Of a stretch of DNA of 64,000 nucleotides, positions 8,692-17,209 are shown one piece after another; within the stretch, counting starts at the first letter, position 1, and every line of letters begins with the position of its first letter. The translations under genes were made by a program, and so were the position numbers. The notes beneath the pieces were generated by a model, which saw only the letters and a list, made by a program, of their open reading frames with translations, did not search any database and was not told where the DNA came from. Source of the stretch: Candidimonas sp. SYP-B2681 (lineage in GTDB: Bacteria > Pseudomonadota > Gammaproteobacteria > Burkholderiales > Burkholderiaceae_B); contig NZ_RYDV01000003.1 of NCBI RefSeq assembly GCF_003971065.1, positions 1-64,000 on the forward strand, in the 5' to 3' direction.

Positions 8692-9381
8692 CTACCCTTT
8701 GTGTGCAAGCCTCTTCAGGTAGGCCAGCACGTCCTCCACCAATACCACATCGGCAAATTGCCGGTCCATGTCAAAGAGGCTGATGGCATGAGAGATGGGG
8801 ATCCGGTCAAACACTGCTTCCTCGGGGACGATGGTGCGAAAGTTGTAGGAGGAAGCATCGAATACGGTAGCGCGGATGCAGTTACTGGTAGCACCGCCCA
8901 CCACGATTACCGTATCAATATTGCGCTCGATCAAGTAGCCCAATAAGGGGGTGCCGTGAAACCCACTGGGCTTCTTTTTGACAAAGACGACGTCCTTATT
9001 GCCGGGAGCCAGTTGCGGAACCAGCTCGGCGCCCACTGTGCCGGCAAGGCACCAGTGTTCGCTATCGAGGAGGTCGCGCTTACGCCCGTACACGCCGATG
9101 TCATTGCCACTGCGATCAATCTCAAATAGGGTGAAAAAGCAGGGTACATCGCATGCCTGCGCTTGCTTCACGATGCGCTGGATATGTCCGACGGCCTTAC
9201 GGCCCACCTCGCCGCAACTGGAAGGCCAGCTCTCGTCGCCGCCTTGCTCGCCGACCATATAGCGCTGGGCATCAATTACTACGACGGCGGGCTGATCTCC
9301 ATATCCCATGCGCCGACCAAAACGGCCTCGCTGCACAACGGCATTGTCTTCTTCACCAAGGTACTTTTCCCACGGTTTCAT
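8692..9381 (-). CDS. Cysteine hydrolase, isochorismatase family (copy 1)
   Basis: A 229-residue isochorismatase-like hydrolase, closest in layout to N-carbamoylsarcosine amidohydrolase and maleamate amidohydrolase, which hydrolyse a C-N amide bond. The expected catalytic triad is present: D37 in VVVIDAQ, K135 in FVKKKPSGF and nucleophile C168 in TSNCIRATVFDA. It is the last gene of a minus-strand set with an amidase and a Bug receptor, fitting release of ammonia from an amidated substrate. A close paralogue lies at 17210-17932 with the same residues at the same positions. The exact substrate is unknown. Confidence 0.88.
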   Translation of the reverse strand: MKPWEKYLGEEDNAVVQRGRFGRRMGYGDQPAVVVIDAQRYMVGEQGGDESWPSSCGEVGRKAVGHIQRIVKQAQACDVPCFFTLFEIDRSGNDIGVYGRKRDLLDSEHWCLAGTVGAELVPQLAPGNKDVVFVKKKPSGFHGTPLLGYLIERNIDTVIVVGGATSNCIRATVFDASSYNFRTIVPEEAVFDRIPISHAISLFDMDRQFADVVLVEDVLAYLKRLAHKG

Positions 9382-9430
9382 ATCGGTTTAACCCTGCTCT
9401 ATGTAATTAGATCTAGCGTTGAGGGGCCAC

Positions 9431-11101
9431 TCAAGCGAGCGACATCTGATGCGCGAAGGACAGCAATCGCGCTTCGGACAAGGGGCGACCGATGACCTGC
9501 ACTCCCACAGGCATGCCGTACTTATCCAGGCCAATCGGCATGGTCAAGACGGGCACGCCCAGATAGCTAAAGGGACGCGTCAGACGAGTTAAGGCCGCCA
9601 CCACATTGAAGACGCTCCCCTTTTTCTCCATGTCGGCATCAGCGCGTAAGGGCACGGGAATGGGAATCGTCGGGCAAAGCAAAATGTCCGCATCAGACAT
9701 CGGCCCGCTTAAAAACTCGCTTAGTACTTGAGCGCGAACCATGGTTGCTTCAAGGTAACGCGCTGCGGGCATGTGTAGCCCCGGCTCAGTTCGCGAATAC
9801 ACGGCCTGGGAGTAAGCTTGCGGATTGGTGCGCATCCATTGACTATGCAGCGTGGCCGCCTCCACCTTGGAGATGACGTCGCCCATGGCGTAGCACGCCG
9901 ATAGCTGTGCAAAGGCGACTTCTCCCACGACACCGAAGAGCCGCTCGGCACGCGCGATAAACTCCCTGAAAACGCTTGCTATCTCGGGGTCGCATTGATC
10001 AGCCTGCGACAAACCGAGCACGGCGACGCGGCTTTTTTCTGCCGCGACATCAAGCAAAGCCGGGTAGTCTGGCACAACGGCATTCATCGACGAGGGATCG
10101 TCATCATCATGGCCTGCCACCGCGCGTAGAACAATGGCGCAGTCCTCAGCCGTGCGTGTCAGCGGGCCTACGCAATCCAAGGAAAAGGCGCGTGGAAAAC
10201 AGCCATCACGCGAGATTCGGCCGTAAGTCGGCTTTAGACCATACAAGCCATGGACGGAGGCTGGCAAGCGGATGGACCCACCCGTGTCACTGCCCAGGGA
10301 GGCGAAAACCGCGCCAGCGGCCACCGCCGCTCCCGAACCGCTAGACGATCCCCCCGCGATCCGAGAAGGCTCCAGGGCATTGCAACAGTCTCCAAATATG
10401 GGATTTTGACCCGTTGGGCCCGCCACCATCTCGTTCATGTTTAAGGTGCCGACCGTAACCGAGCCGGCTTCGTTTAAAAGATGAATCGCGCGGGCATCAC
10501 GATGTGCTGGCACGGCAGGACGCGCCTTGGAACCGATGGTCGCCGCATGACCCTCAATTTCGAAGCAATCCTTGTGTGCGAGCGGGATGCCGTGTAGGAG
10601 GCCCCGAACGTGTCCGCGGTCGCGCTCTAGGTCCAACGCCCTGGCCTGCGCCATCGCCTTGTCCGCCCAAATTTCTATGAACGCATTGAGCTCAGGTTGG
10701 CACTCGGTGGCGCGCTCGATGGCATGGGCCGTTAGTGTTTCGGCACTTACCTCTCCAGATTGCAGCTGTCGCGCAGCTTGCGCCAGCGTCAAAGGAGTGC
10801 CCGCCGGCTCTGGTCGCAGGCTTACACGCCCGTCCTTTGCTGAATGGGCCTTGTTGCTCGGATCCTCATTCTGGGCCTGCACGCGGCTGTGATCGGCCGG
10901 TTGCCAAAACGGGCTCATCCCATCACGAACACTGGCGCGCACCGCAGCATTGAGCCGCTCTACTTCGCTCACCAAGACCGCCGGTTCCGTGCGGGAAGGA
11001 ACGTCATGCAGATGCTTTGTGCTGATAGCGAAGTACTGCGTCATGGCTTGCGTGATCGCCTCTCGCTCGGCTGGCGTGTCAATGTTCGGTGGGGTCGTCA
11101 T
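9431..11101 (-). CDS. Amidase (amidase-signature family) with N-terminal extension
   Basis: The 556-residue enzyme belongs to the amidase-signature family (GatA/AtzE type), which hydrolyses amides with a Ser-cisSer-Lys triad. Visible are the catalytic lysine K177 in LAHKDCF, the glycine/serine-rich signature GGSSSGSGAAVAAG at 250-263 and the nucleophile region GSDTGGSIRLPA with S276. The signature domain starts near residue 104; the first hundred residues are an extra helical segment that may correspond to a fused AtzG-like partner subunit (a guess). The gene follows the Bug receptor by 42 bp and precedes the cysteine hydrolase by 49 bp. Confidence 0.9.
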   Translation of the reverse strand: MTTPPNIDTPAEREAITQAMTQYFAISTKHLHDVPSRTEPAVLVSEVERLNAAVRASVRDGMSPFWQPADHSRVQAQNEDPSNKAHSAKDGRVSLRPEPAGTPLTLAQAARQLQSGEVSAETLTAHAIERATECQPELNAFIEIWADKAMAQARALDLERDRGHVRGLLHGIPLAHKDCFEIEGHAATIGSKARPAVPAHRDARAIHLLNEAGSVTVGTLNMNEMVAGPTGQNPIFGDCCNALEPSRIAGGSSSGSGAAVAAGAVFASLGSDTGGSIRLPASVHGLYGLKPTYGRISRDGCFPRAFSLDCVGPLTRTAEDCAIVLRAVAGHDDDDPSSMNAVVPDYPALLDVAAEKSRVAVLGLSQADQCDPEIASVFREFIARAERLFGVVGEVAFAQLSACYAMGDVISKVEAATLHSQWMRTNPQAYSQAVYSRTEPGLHMPAARYLEATMVRAQVLSEFLSGPMSDADILLCPTIPIPVPLRADADMEKKGSVFNVVAALTRLTRPFSYLGVPVLTMPIGLDKYGMPVGVQVIGRPLSEARLLSFAHQMSLA

Positions 11102-11143
11102 TATTACTCCGGAAACGTCCGAAAAAATTTAAAAAGATCGGGC

Positions 11144-12133
11144 TTACTTGGCGCGTATCCCGGCGGCTTCCGCGGTTTGCATCCACTGGTCAACGTCGGA
11201 TTCCAGCAGCGCCTGCAACTGCGCCGGCGTGGACGCTTTGGGACGGGCGCCCGCGGACTTCAGAAACTGTGCAAAATCCTCGGACGAGACCGCTTTTCGG
11301 ATCTCGGCGTTAAGCTTGTCCCGGGCGGTCGTATCTAGCCCCTTGGGTCCGAACACTCCCCACCAGACGTTGACGACATAGTTCAGACCCGTCTCTTCCT
11401 TGACCGTGGGAATGTGCGCAAAGTCCGGATCGCGCTCCTCGCCCGTGAAGGCTAGCTTGGGAAGCTCATCGGTTGGCGTGCCGCGAATGGACGCCATCGT
11501 GGTAATGATCATGTCTAGCCGTCCAGCGACAAGATCCATCTGCGCGGGGGCGATCCCTTTGTAGCCGACCGTTTGCATTTTCACGCCGGCCTTATTGGCA
11601 AGTAGCTCTGTGGCCATCTGGGAGCTGTCGCCTAAGCCGGCGCTGCCGAAATTGATCTTCCCGGGGTTGTCTTTAGCGTAGGAGAGCAGGCCCTTGATGT
11701 CCTTGGCGGGAAAGTCCTTACGCGTAATGACCACGAAAGGGGCGTCGGCCACGAGGGAGACAGCCTCAAAGGCGGTCTTGACGTCGTAGGAGGTCTTTTG
11801 CACGGCGGCCGAGGTCGCCAACGAGCCAGAAATAAAGAGAAAGGTATAGCCGTCCGGGGCGGCGGCGGCGACATAGCCGGCACCCACCACCCCGCCTGCG
11901 CCCGCTCTGTTCTCAATAATAAAGGTCTGGCCCATGCTCTTGCTCAGCTTGTCAGCCAGCTTGCGGGCGATCACATCGTTGCTGCCGCCCGGGGCAAACG
12001 GGACGACGAGGCGAACCGGGCGTTCTGGCCATGCCGCAGCGACCGCGGTACCGCCCGAGAGGGCAAAGGTGGTGCTGAGCACCCCCACTAGGGTAAGGCT
12101 GGACAATTTCTTTAGGGTATCGCGTTTCGACAT
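11144..12133 (-). CDS. TTT-family (Bug) periplasmic solute receptor
   Basis: Periplasmic binding protein of the tripartite tricarboxylate transporter family, 329 residues. A Sec signal peptide is present (hydrophobic core about residues 11-33, ending AVAAA), followed by the family hallmark WPERPVRLVVPFAPGG and then APDGYTFLF. A strong Shine-Dalgarno AAGGAGG precedes the ATG. No TctA/TctB membrane genes are nearby, which is normal for 'orphan' Bug receptors in Bordetella-like genomes. Its position among an amidase, a CoA transferase and a CitE-like lyase suggests that it binds an organic acid or its amide. Confidence 0.95.
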   Translation of the reverse strand: MSKRDTLKKLSSLTLVGVLSTTFALSGGTAVAAAWPERPVRLVVPFAPGGSNDVIARKLADKLSKSMGQTFIIENRAGAGGVVGAGYVAAAAPDGYTFLFISGSLATSAAVQKTSYDVKTAFEAVSLVADAPFVVITRKDFPAKDIKGLLSYAKDNPGKINFGSAGLGDSSQMATELLANKAGVKMQTVGYKGIAPAQMDLVAGRLDMIITTMASIRGTPTDELPKLAFTGEERDPDFAHIPTVKEETGLNYVVNVWWGVFGPKGLDTTARDKLNAEIRKAVSSEDFAQFLKSAGARPKASTPAQLQALLESDVDQWMQTAEAAGIRAK

Positions 12134-12215
12134 AACGGCCTCCTTGCAGTTAGACCCACAACGTGAACATAAAAAACGCTTCCAGCTCGATCGGCCAGAA
12201 TGCGGGTATGACTAT

Positions 12216-13397
12216 TTAAGCGCTGACGTTGCGCTCGACGACCGCTTGGGCAATCTCGGCTTCTGAATAGCCAAGTCCTTGCATGAGTACACCCGTATGC
12301 TCGCCCAAACCGGGTGCAGGACGAAGCGTGCGCCTGTCTTTCACGCTACCGAAGGAAATCGGATTAGCGATAGTTTTATACCGGCCCACCACGGGATGGG
12401 TATACTCGCCCACCAAGCCTTGCTCCTGGACCTGAGCGTCCTCAAACACATCCTCGATACGTCGCACAACCGAACACGGGACCTGCTCGCCGAAAAGCGT
12501 TTCCCACTCTTCTGCGGTTCGTGACAACAAGGCGCCGCGCAACACGGGAAGTAGTTCGTCGACATGAGCGGCCCGCTTCTTGACGGTGTCATAGCGTTCG
12601 TCATCGGCCAGTGCCGGCAGACCAATCAAGGTACAGAGCGCGCGCCAGAAGTGCGGCGTATTGGCCGAGATATAGATATGTCCACCTCGTGTGGCATGAA
12701 TACCGGTGATGCCTCCCGAACGCATGTCTCGATTGATGGCCCGCGGCTCTTCGTTGGCCACCACCAGCCTGGCCGCCTGCATAGCCAAAGCGCTACCCAA
12801 GAGCGATACGGCGACGTGCTGGCCCTCGCCGGTTCGCTCGCGATGAAACAAGGCGGCGGTCACGCCATTGGCCAGCATTGCCGCACCGTAATAGTCCACC
12901 ACCGACCCATACACAATCTTCGGATCCTCGGGCGTGCCTTGCGATGAGCAGATGCCGGTTCTGGCCTGCAGCACTTGGTCGTAGCCGGCCCGGTTGGCCA
13001 ATGGGCCGCTTTGGCCATAACCGGTCAAGGAACAATAGATAAGCCGTGCGTTGTGAGCTCGTAGGGTCTCGTAGTCGATACGCAGCCGCGGTGGCACCGA
13101 GGGTCGGAAATTATGCACCACGACATCGGCCTGCTTGACCAGGCGCACGAAAACATCGTAGCCCACGGTGGTCTTTAGATCGAGGCACATGCCGTACTTG
13201 CCCCGGTTGACCCCGAGAAAGGCGCGACTCTCGCTGGGCAGCGTGGACGGATACTTGCGCAGATTATCGCCCTCGGGAGGCTCGATCTTAATCACCTCGG
13301 CGCCCATGTCGGCGAGAAGATTGCACGCATACGGGCCTGCGATATAGGCGCTAAGATCCAGCACTTTGATGCCAGACAAGGGATAGTCGTTATTCAT
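12216..13397 (-). CDS. Class III CoA transferase (CaiB/BaiF family)
   Basis: Transfers CoA from one carboxylic acid to another. The 393-residue protein starts YPLSGIKVLDLSAYIAGPYA and contains GAEVIKIEPPEGDNLR, LNRGKYG-type and SLTGYGQSGPLANRAGYD motifs of the family; the catalytic aspartate lies in the YGSVVDYYGA segment (about D170). The open frame extends 17 codons further upstream, but ATG at 13397 matches the normal N-terminus. It sits between a CitE-like lyase and a Bug receptor in the same direction, so it probably activates the imported acid for cleavage. Confidence 0.92.
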   Translation of the reverse strand: MNNDYPLSGIKVLDLSAYIAGPYACNLLADMGAEVIKIEPPEGDNLRKYPSTLPSESRAFLGVNRGKYGMCLDLKTTVGYDVFVRLVKQADVVVHNFRPSVPPRLRIDYETLRAHNARLIYCSLTGYGQSGPLANRAGYDQVLQARTGICSSQGTPEDPKIVYGSVVDYYGAAMLANGVTAALFHRERTGEGQHVAVSLLGSALAMQAARLVVANEEPRAINRDMRSGGITGIHATRGGHIYISANTPHFWRALCTLIGLPALADDERYDTVKKRAAHVDELLPVLRGALLSRTAEEWETLFGEQVPCSVVRRIEDVFEDAQVQEQGLVGEYTHPVVGRYKTIANPISFGSVKDRRTLRPAPGLGEHTGVLMQGLGYSEAEIAQAVVERNVSA

Positions 13398-13470
13398 GTT
13401 GGGTAAGGATCTCAAAGGTTTGCCCGGCCCCCCGCACACACGCACCATGGGAGCCTGTGTCTGTCATCGT

Positions 13471-14340
13471 TTACGCGCCGCTTTGGGCAAGAATCGTCCT
13501 CGCGCGTTCGATGAAAGGCCCGTCGATCATTTTTCCATCCAGCATGTAGGCGCCATTGACGTCGTTTTGCTCGGCGGATTCGACCACCTTGGCAGCCCAG
13601 CGGATTTCCTCCTCAGAGGGGCTAAAGACTTCATTAGCAATGGCGACTTGGCTTGGGTGAATGCAGGTCTTGCCAAGAAAACCAAGGCGCCTCGCTCGCC
13701 AGGCCTCTTGGCGATACCCTTGGGCATCGGCGACATTGGTATAGGCGGTATCGTAGGCCACCTTGCCAGAGGCACCGGCCGCAATACGCATTCCCATCAT
13801 CATTGCATGGACATTCTGGGCGTCGTTGCGATCGATCCCTAAGGGCTCAAAAAGGTCGCCCAATCCAAGCTGGAGGCCCCAGATCCGTTCGTGAGCGCCC
13901 GCAATCCCGCCGGCATTCAACATCGCGCGCGGCGTCTCGATATTGGCCAGCACGCGAATGTTCAACTGGGGCGCGTGGCCACCCGAGAAACGGGTCTCTT
14001 GCGCCTGAAGCAGGGAAATAAATTCCAGCACGCTCTCGATGGTGTCCGCCTTGGGGATATTGACGATATCTACACCGGGCGCGCAGCACACAGCAAGGTC
14101 TTTTTCGGTGTGACAGGTTTCCAGGGCGTTGACACGCACGATGATGCTTTTCTTGCCCTCTTGCCGAAGGCCATGAAATTCGTCCGTGGCGAAAAAGCGC
14201 GCCATCTCGTCGCGGGCGTACTGCTTGCGGCTTTCAAGAACGGCATCTTCCAGGTCAAAGCAAATGGCGTCGGCCTGACTCTTGAGCGCCTTGGCAAATA
14301 ACTCGGGCCTGGAAGCGGGTACAAATAGCTTGCTGCGCAT
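13471..14340 (-). CDS. CitE-like CoA-ester lyase (HpcH/HpaI family)
   Basis: The 289-residue protein belongs to the HpcH/HpaI aldolase and citrate lyase beta family, which includes malyl-CoA and citramalyl-CoA lyases. It opens MRSKLFVPASRPELFAKAL and shows ICFDLEDAV, IVRVNAL and the metal-binding region IWGLQLGLGDL. A near-perfect Shine-Dalgarno AGGAGG precedes the start. It is the first gene of the minus-strand set and is divergent from a LysR gene 92 bp away. With the adjacent CoA transferase it would form a two-step activation and cleavage of a C4-C6 hydroxy acid; the substrate is inferred, not shown. Confidence 0.9.
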   Translation of the reverse strand: MRSKLFVPASRPELFAKALKSQADAICFDLEDAVLESRKQYARDEMARFFATDEFHGLRQEGKKSIIVRVNALETCHTEKDLAVCCAPGVDIVNIPKADTIESVLEFISLLQAQETRFSGGHAPQLNIRVLANIETPRAMLNAGGIAGAHERIWGLQLGLGDLFEPLGIDRNDAQNVHAMMMGMRIAAGASGKVAYDTAYTNVADAQGYRQEAWRARRLGFLGKTCIHPSQVAIANEVFSPSEEEIRWAAKVVESAEQNDVNGAYMLDGKMIDGPFIERARTILAQSGA

Positions 14341-14404
14341 GGAACCTCCTGTTTCAGTGCGAGCATCTTACTCATATACACCTAAGCGAGATGGTGCTTT
14401 ACCG

Positions 14405-14419
14405 TATCATTAGAAGATA
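14405..14419. promoter_or_regulatory. Candidate LysR operator
   Basis: TATC, seven bases, GATA forms an inverted repeat in the 92-bp gap between the divergent lyase and LysR genes. Short AT-rich dyads in this position are typical LysR-type binding sites. It lies 13 bp before the LysR start codon. No binding can be shown from sequence. Confidence 0.35.
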
Positions 14420-14432
14420 GCTACACTATTGT

Positions 14433-15317
14433 ATGAATACAAAACTACTTACGACTCTCCTGGCGGTACACCGCTATGGCTCGATGGCCGAAGCCGCCCG
14501 GCGCCTGAATGTGACACACGGCGCTGTCGCCCAACAGATACGCGCGCTTGAGGCCGAGCTGAACATAAGCCTTGTTCGTCGCGCCGGAAAAGCCGTGCAT
14601 CTCACGCAGGCGGCCCACCGAATTCTTGACGCCTCAGAGAAAATTCTGGGCGACATCTCGGCCTTGCCGGCGCTGGCTAATACGAACGAGCTCAGAGGCG
14701 AGCTCAATCTCGGAAGCGGCAACACCGTCCTGGCCGGAAAAATCCCTGACATTTTGGAAGTGCTCGCTGCGCGCTATCCGGAAATAAGAGTGAGCATCAT
14801 GTCAGGGCAGTCCTCGGAATTCCATACTCAGGTCGAACGAGGCGCCCTTGATGCTGCAATCGCCCTAGAGCCTTCGTTTACGCCCTCCAAGACCATGGGG
14901 TGGCACCTACTGAGCGAAGAGCCCTTCGTCATGATCGCCTCGCGCCGACATGAAGGTACCGACCCACACCTGCTGCTCGAGCGCGAGCCATTCATTCGCT
15001 ACCACCGGGAAAGCTGGGCCGGCCAACAGATCGATAGCTACCTTCGCCAGAACAACATCGCCCTCAGAGAGCGGTTCGAGCTCGCCTCGACGGAAGCCAT
15101 CACCCGCCTTGTGGATAAGAATTTGGGCGTAGCGATCGTATCGAGCGTATGGGAGCAGTGGCGAGCGAGTACGGATGTCATCAGCATGCCGCTCAAAGCC
15201 CCATGCAAGCCGCGCCGGTTCGGACTCATCTGGCTACGATCGTCCCCACGCCTGCAGCTAATCGAGGCGTTTCTGGATGCCGCCATTTGGGTCTACCAAC
15301 GGGATGCCAGTGGCTGA
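14433..15317 (+). CDS. LysR-family transcriptional regulator
   Basis: A 294-residue LysR regulator. The N-terminal winged helix-turn-helix (residues 1-60) reads LLAVHRYGSMAEAARRLNVT...HGAVAQQIRALEAEL, and the rest is the effector-binding domain starting near residue 88 (ELRGELNLGSGNTVL). It is divergent from the lyase-CoA transferase-Bug-amidase-hydrolase set and almost certainly controls it, probably in response to the imported substrate or an intermediate. No Shine-Dalgarno sequence is visible before the ATG. Confidence 0.93.
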   Translation: MNTKLLTTLLAVHRYGSMAEAARRLNVTHGAVAQQIRALEAELNISLVRRAGKAVHLTQAAHRILDASEKILGDISALPALANTNELRGELNLGSGNTVLAGKIPDILEVLAARYPEIRVSIMSGQSSEFHTQVERGALDAAIALEPSFTPSKTMGWHLLSEEPFVMIASRRHEGTDPHLLLEREPFIRYHRESWAGQQIDSYLRQNNIALRERFELASTEAITRLVDKNLGVAIVSSVWEQWRASTDVISMPLKAPCKPRRFGLIWLRSSPRLQLIEAFLDAAIWVYQRDASG

Positions 15318-15322
15318 GAAGT

Positions 15323-15361
15323 TGATACGTGCCGTCTCATACCATAGGTGGGCACGTATCA
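15323..15361. repeat. 11-bp perfect dyad after the LysR gene
   Basis: TGATACGTGCC (15323-15333) and GGCACGTATCA (15351-15361) are perfect inverted copies separated by 17 nt. The dyad starts 6 bp after the LysR stop and ends 97 bp before the AtuA-family start. It could be a terminator (no T-run follows), or an operator for the AtuA genes. Confidence 0.6.
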
Positions 15362-15457
15362 GATGACAATATTTCTATGGTTTTAAAAAGTGCACTGGCG
15401 CGGCGCGATGGTAGCATGCACTGCATATCCCCTACCTGCCTGTGAGGCGACGTCACG

Positions 15458-16860
15458 ATGAACCCAACGATCCCCACCGAAAAACCGCTACGAATACTTG
15501 CCGCCACCGCCTGCATTGGGTATGGTTTCACGGAAATTGCATTGCACCGGGCCCTGGGCATGGGGATCGACTTTATTGGTGCAGATGCCGGCTCCATGGA
15601 CCCAGGCCCCTACTATCTTGGCGCCGGTAAGGCTTACGTCTCTCCTGAGGCCATTGAGCGCGATCTACGACTTCTATTAGTGGCTTCCCGTCGCCACGAC
15701 ATTCCTTTAATCATCGGATCGGCCGGGGGCAGCGGGGGAAACCCTCACCTTCAAGCCACGCGCGAGATCGTCGAACGCATCATCCAGCAGGAACGTCTTG
15801 ACGCGCGCCTGGCCGTCATCGGTGCCGAACCGCCACGAGATCTGATTGCCCAGCGCCTGGCCGCCCATCGCATCCACGACTTATGGCCGCCCGTTCCGCT
15901 CGACGAGAGCACCATCGTGCACAGCGAACGGATTGTCGCCATGATGGGTGTCGAGCCGCTCCAAGAAGCGTTGAGACAAGGTGCCAATGTCGTTCTCGCA
16001 GGACGATGCAGCGACAGCGCGATTTATGCCGCCATCCCCCTTATGCTCGGTTATGACCCCGCCCTTGCCTGGCACCTTGGCAAGACGATTGAGTGCGGCG
16101 CGACGATCGCCAGCCCAAAGACTGGCCAGGATTGCATCATCGGTACACTGGGGGCGGACTACTTCACGGTCGAGCCTGGCCATCCGGCCAAACGCTGCAC
16201 ACCGACTAAGGTTGCCGCTCACACCATGTATGAAAACCCTTCACCATATGAGTTTATCGAGCCATCTGGCATCGTCAGCACGAAGCTATGCACCTACGAG
16301 GCGCTGGATGATCGCATCGTTAAGGTGCAAGGCACCACCTTCAGTCACGCGGCACGCTATACGGTAAAGCTTGAAGGCGTCATGCACGCCGGCTGGCGCG
16401 CCGTCATGTTCGCAGGCATACGCGATCCGATCCTGATTTCTCAAATCGTTCCCTTTACCGAGCAGATTCAGGAGCGCACCCGCGCAGAAGCGCAAGCTCT
16501 TGGCATCGAGCCCTCGCAGTACTCGCTCACCATACGCCGTTACGGGCTTGACGCCGTCTCGGTGATACCGAGCCCCAGGCGAGGGAGATGCCCCACGAAA
16601 TCGGGTTAATGTTAGACGTCGTGGCCCCCACCGAAGCGCAAGCGCAAGCTGTACTGGCCAAGGCCCGATATATCAGCATGCATACCGAATTTGAGGGCCG
16701 TCTGTGCACGGCCGGCAACCTTGCCATGCCGTTTTCGCCCTCGGATCTCCCCGTGGGGCCAACCTACCGGTTCAGTGTCTGGCATGCCATGGAGCTTGAC
16801 GATCCGCTGGAGATATTCCCGATTGAGCTCGTGAACTTGGGTGCCGAGGAGATGGCCTGA
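15458..16860 (+). pseudogene. AtuA-family (DUF1446) protein, frameshifted
   Basis: Members of this family include AtuA of acyclic terpene degradation; the biochemical role is not settled. The first 367 codons read normally (IGYGFTEIALHRALGMGIDFIGADAGS, then GGSGGNPHL and LAGRCSDSAIYA). Near 16559 the frame is lost, and the expected C-terminus continues one frame over: GDTEPQAREMPHEIGLMLDV, then LCTAGNLAMPFSPSDLP and HAMELDDPLEIFPIEL, ending at 16860. One missing base (probably a C in GCCGTC-TCGGTG) would restore a protein of about 467 residues. This is either a recent mutation or a sequencing error. The DUF4387 partner follows after 1 bp. Confidence 0.85.
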
Positions 16861-16861
16861 C

Positions 16862-17182
16862 ATGGAACCGTTAAAAAACAGCGCCTCCGTATTGCGCTCG
16901 AAAAACGCGGGCGCCTTCGTTCTTACGATAGACGTCGTGTTCAAGACGAAAAAAGACTATGCCTGGATCGTTGAGTCCGGAGCGTTGCTGCCCGAAGAAA
17001 TTGCAAAGCTCTATCGGCTTGCCCCCACGGACGTACTCATTATTCCGTACCCCGAGGTGCTCTCGGTTAAGGTAACCATGCCAAGACGAATAGGCTCTGG
17101 CGATTTATCCGATACCGACGTCTATGGTGCCCAGCAGCATGTTCCCCTTATGCTGATGCAAGTGCCCGCCCGGGCAGCTTAA
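16862..17182 (+). CDS. DUF4387 domain protein, partner of AtuA-family
   Basis: A 106-residue protein with the DUF4387 pattern: LRSKNAGAFVLTIDVVF near the start, then a region with APTDVLII and VKVTMPRR. DUF4387 proteins occur as a separate gene next to, or fused to, DUF1446 proteins, so the pair probably forms one enzyme. ATG at 16862 starts 1 bp after the preceding stop, giving translational coupling; the longer open frame upstream would overlap that gene. The gene itself is intact even though its partner is frameshifted. Confidence 0.85.
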   Translation: MEPLKNSASVLRSKNAGAFVLTIDVVFKTKKDYAWIVESGALLPEEIAKLYRLAPTDVLIIPYPEVLSVKVTMPRRIGSGDLSDTDVYGAQQHVPLMLMQVPARAA

Positions 17183-17209
17183 TGACCGCGCGGGCGGCAG
17201 CCGAGGTCT

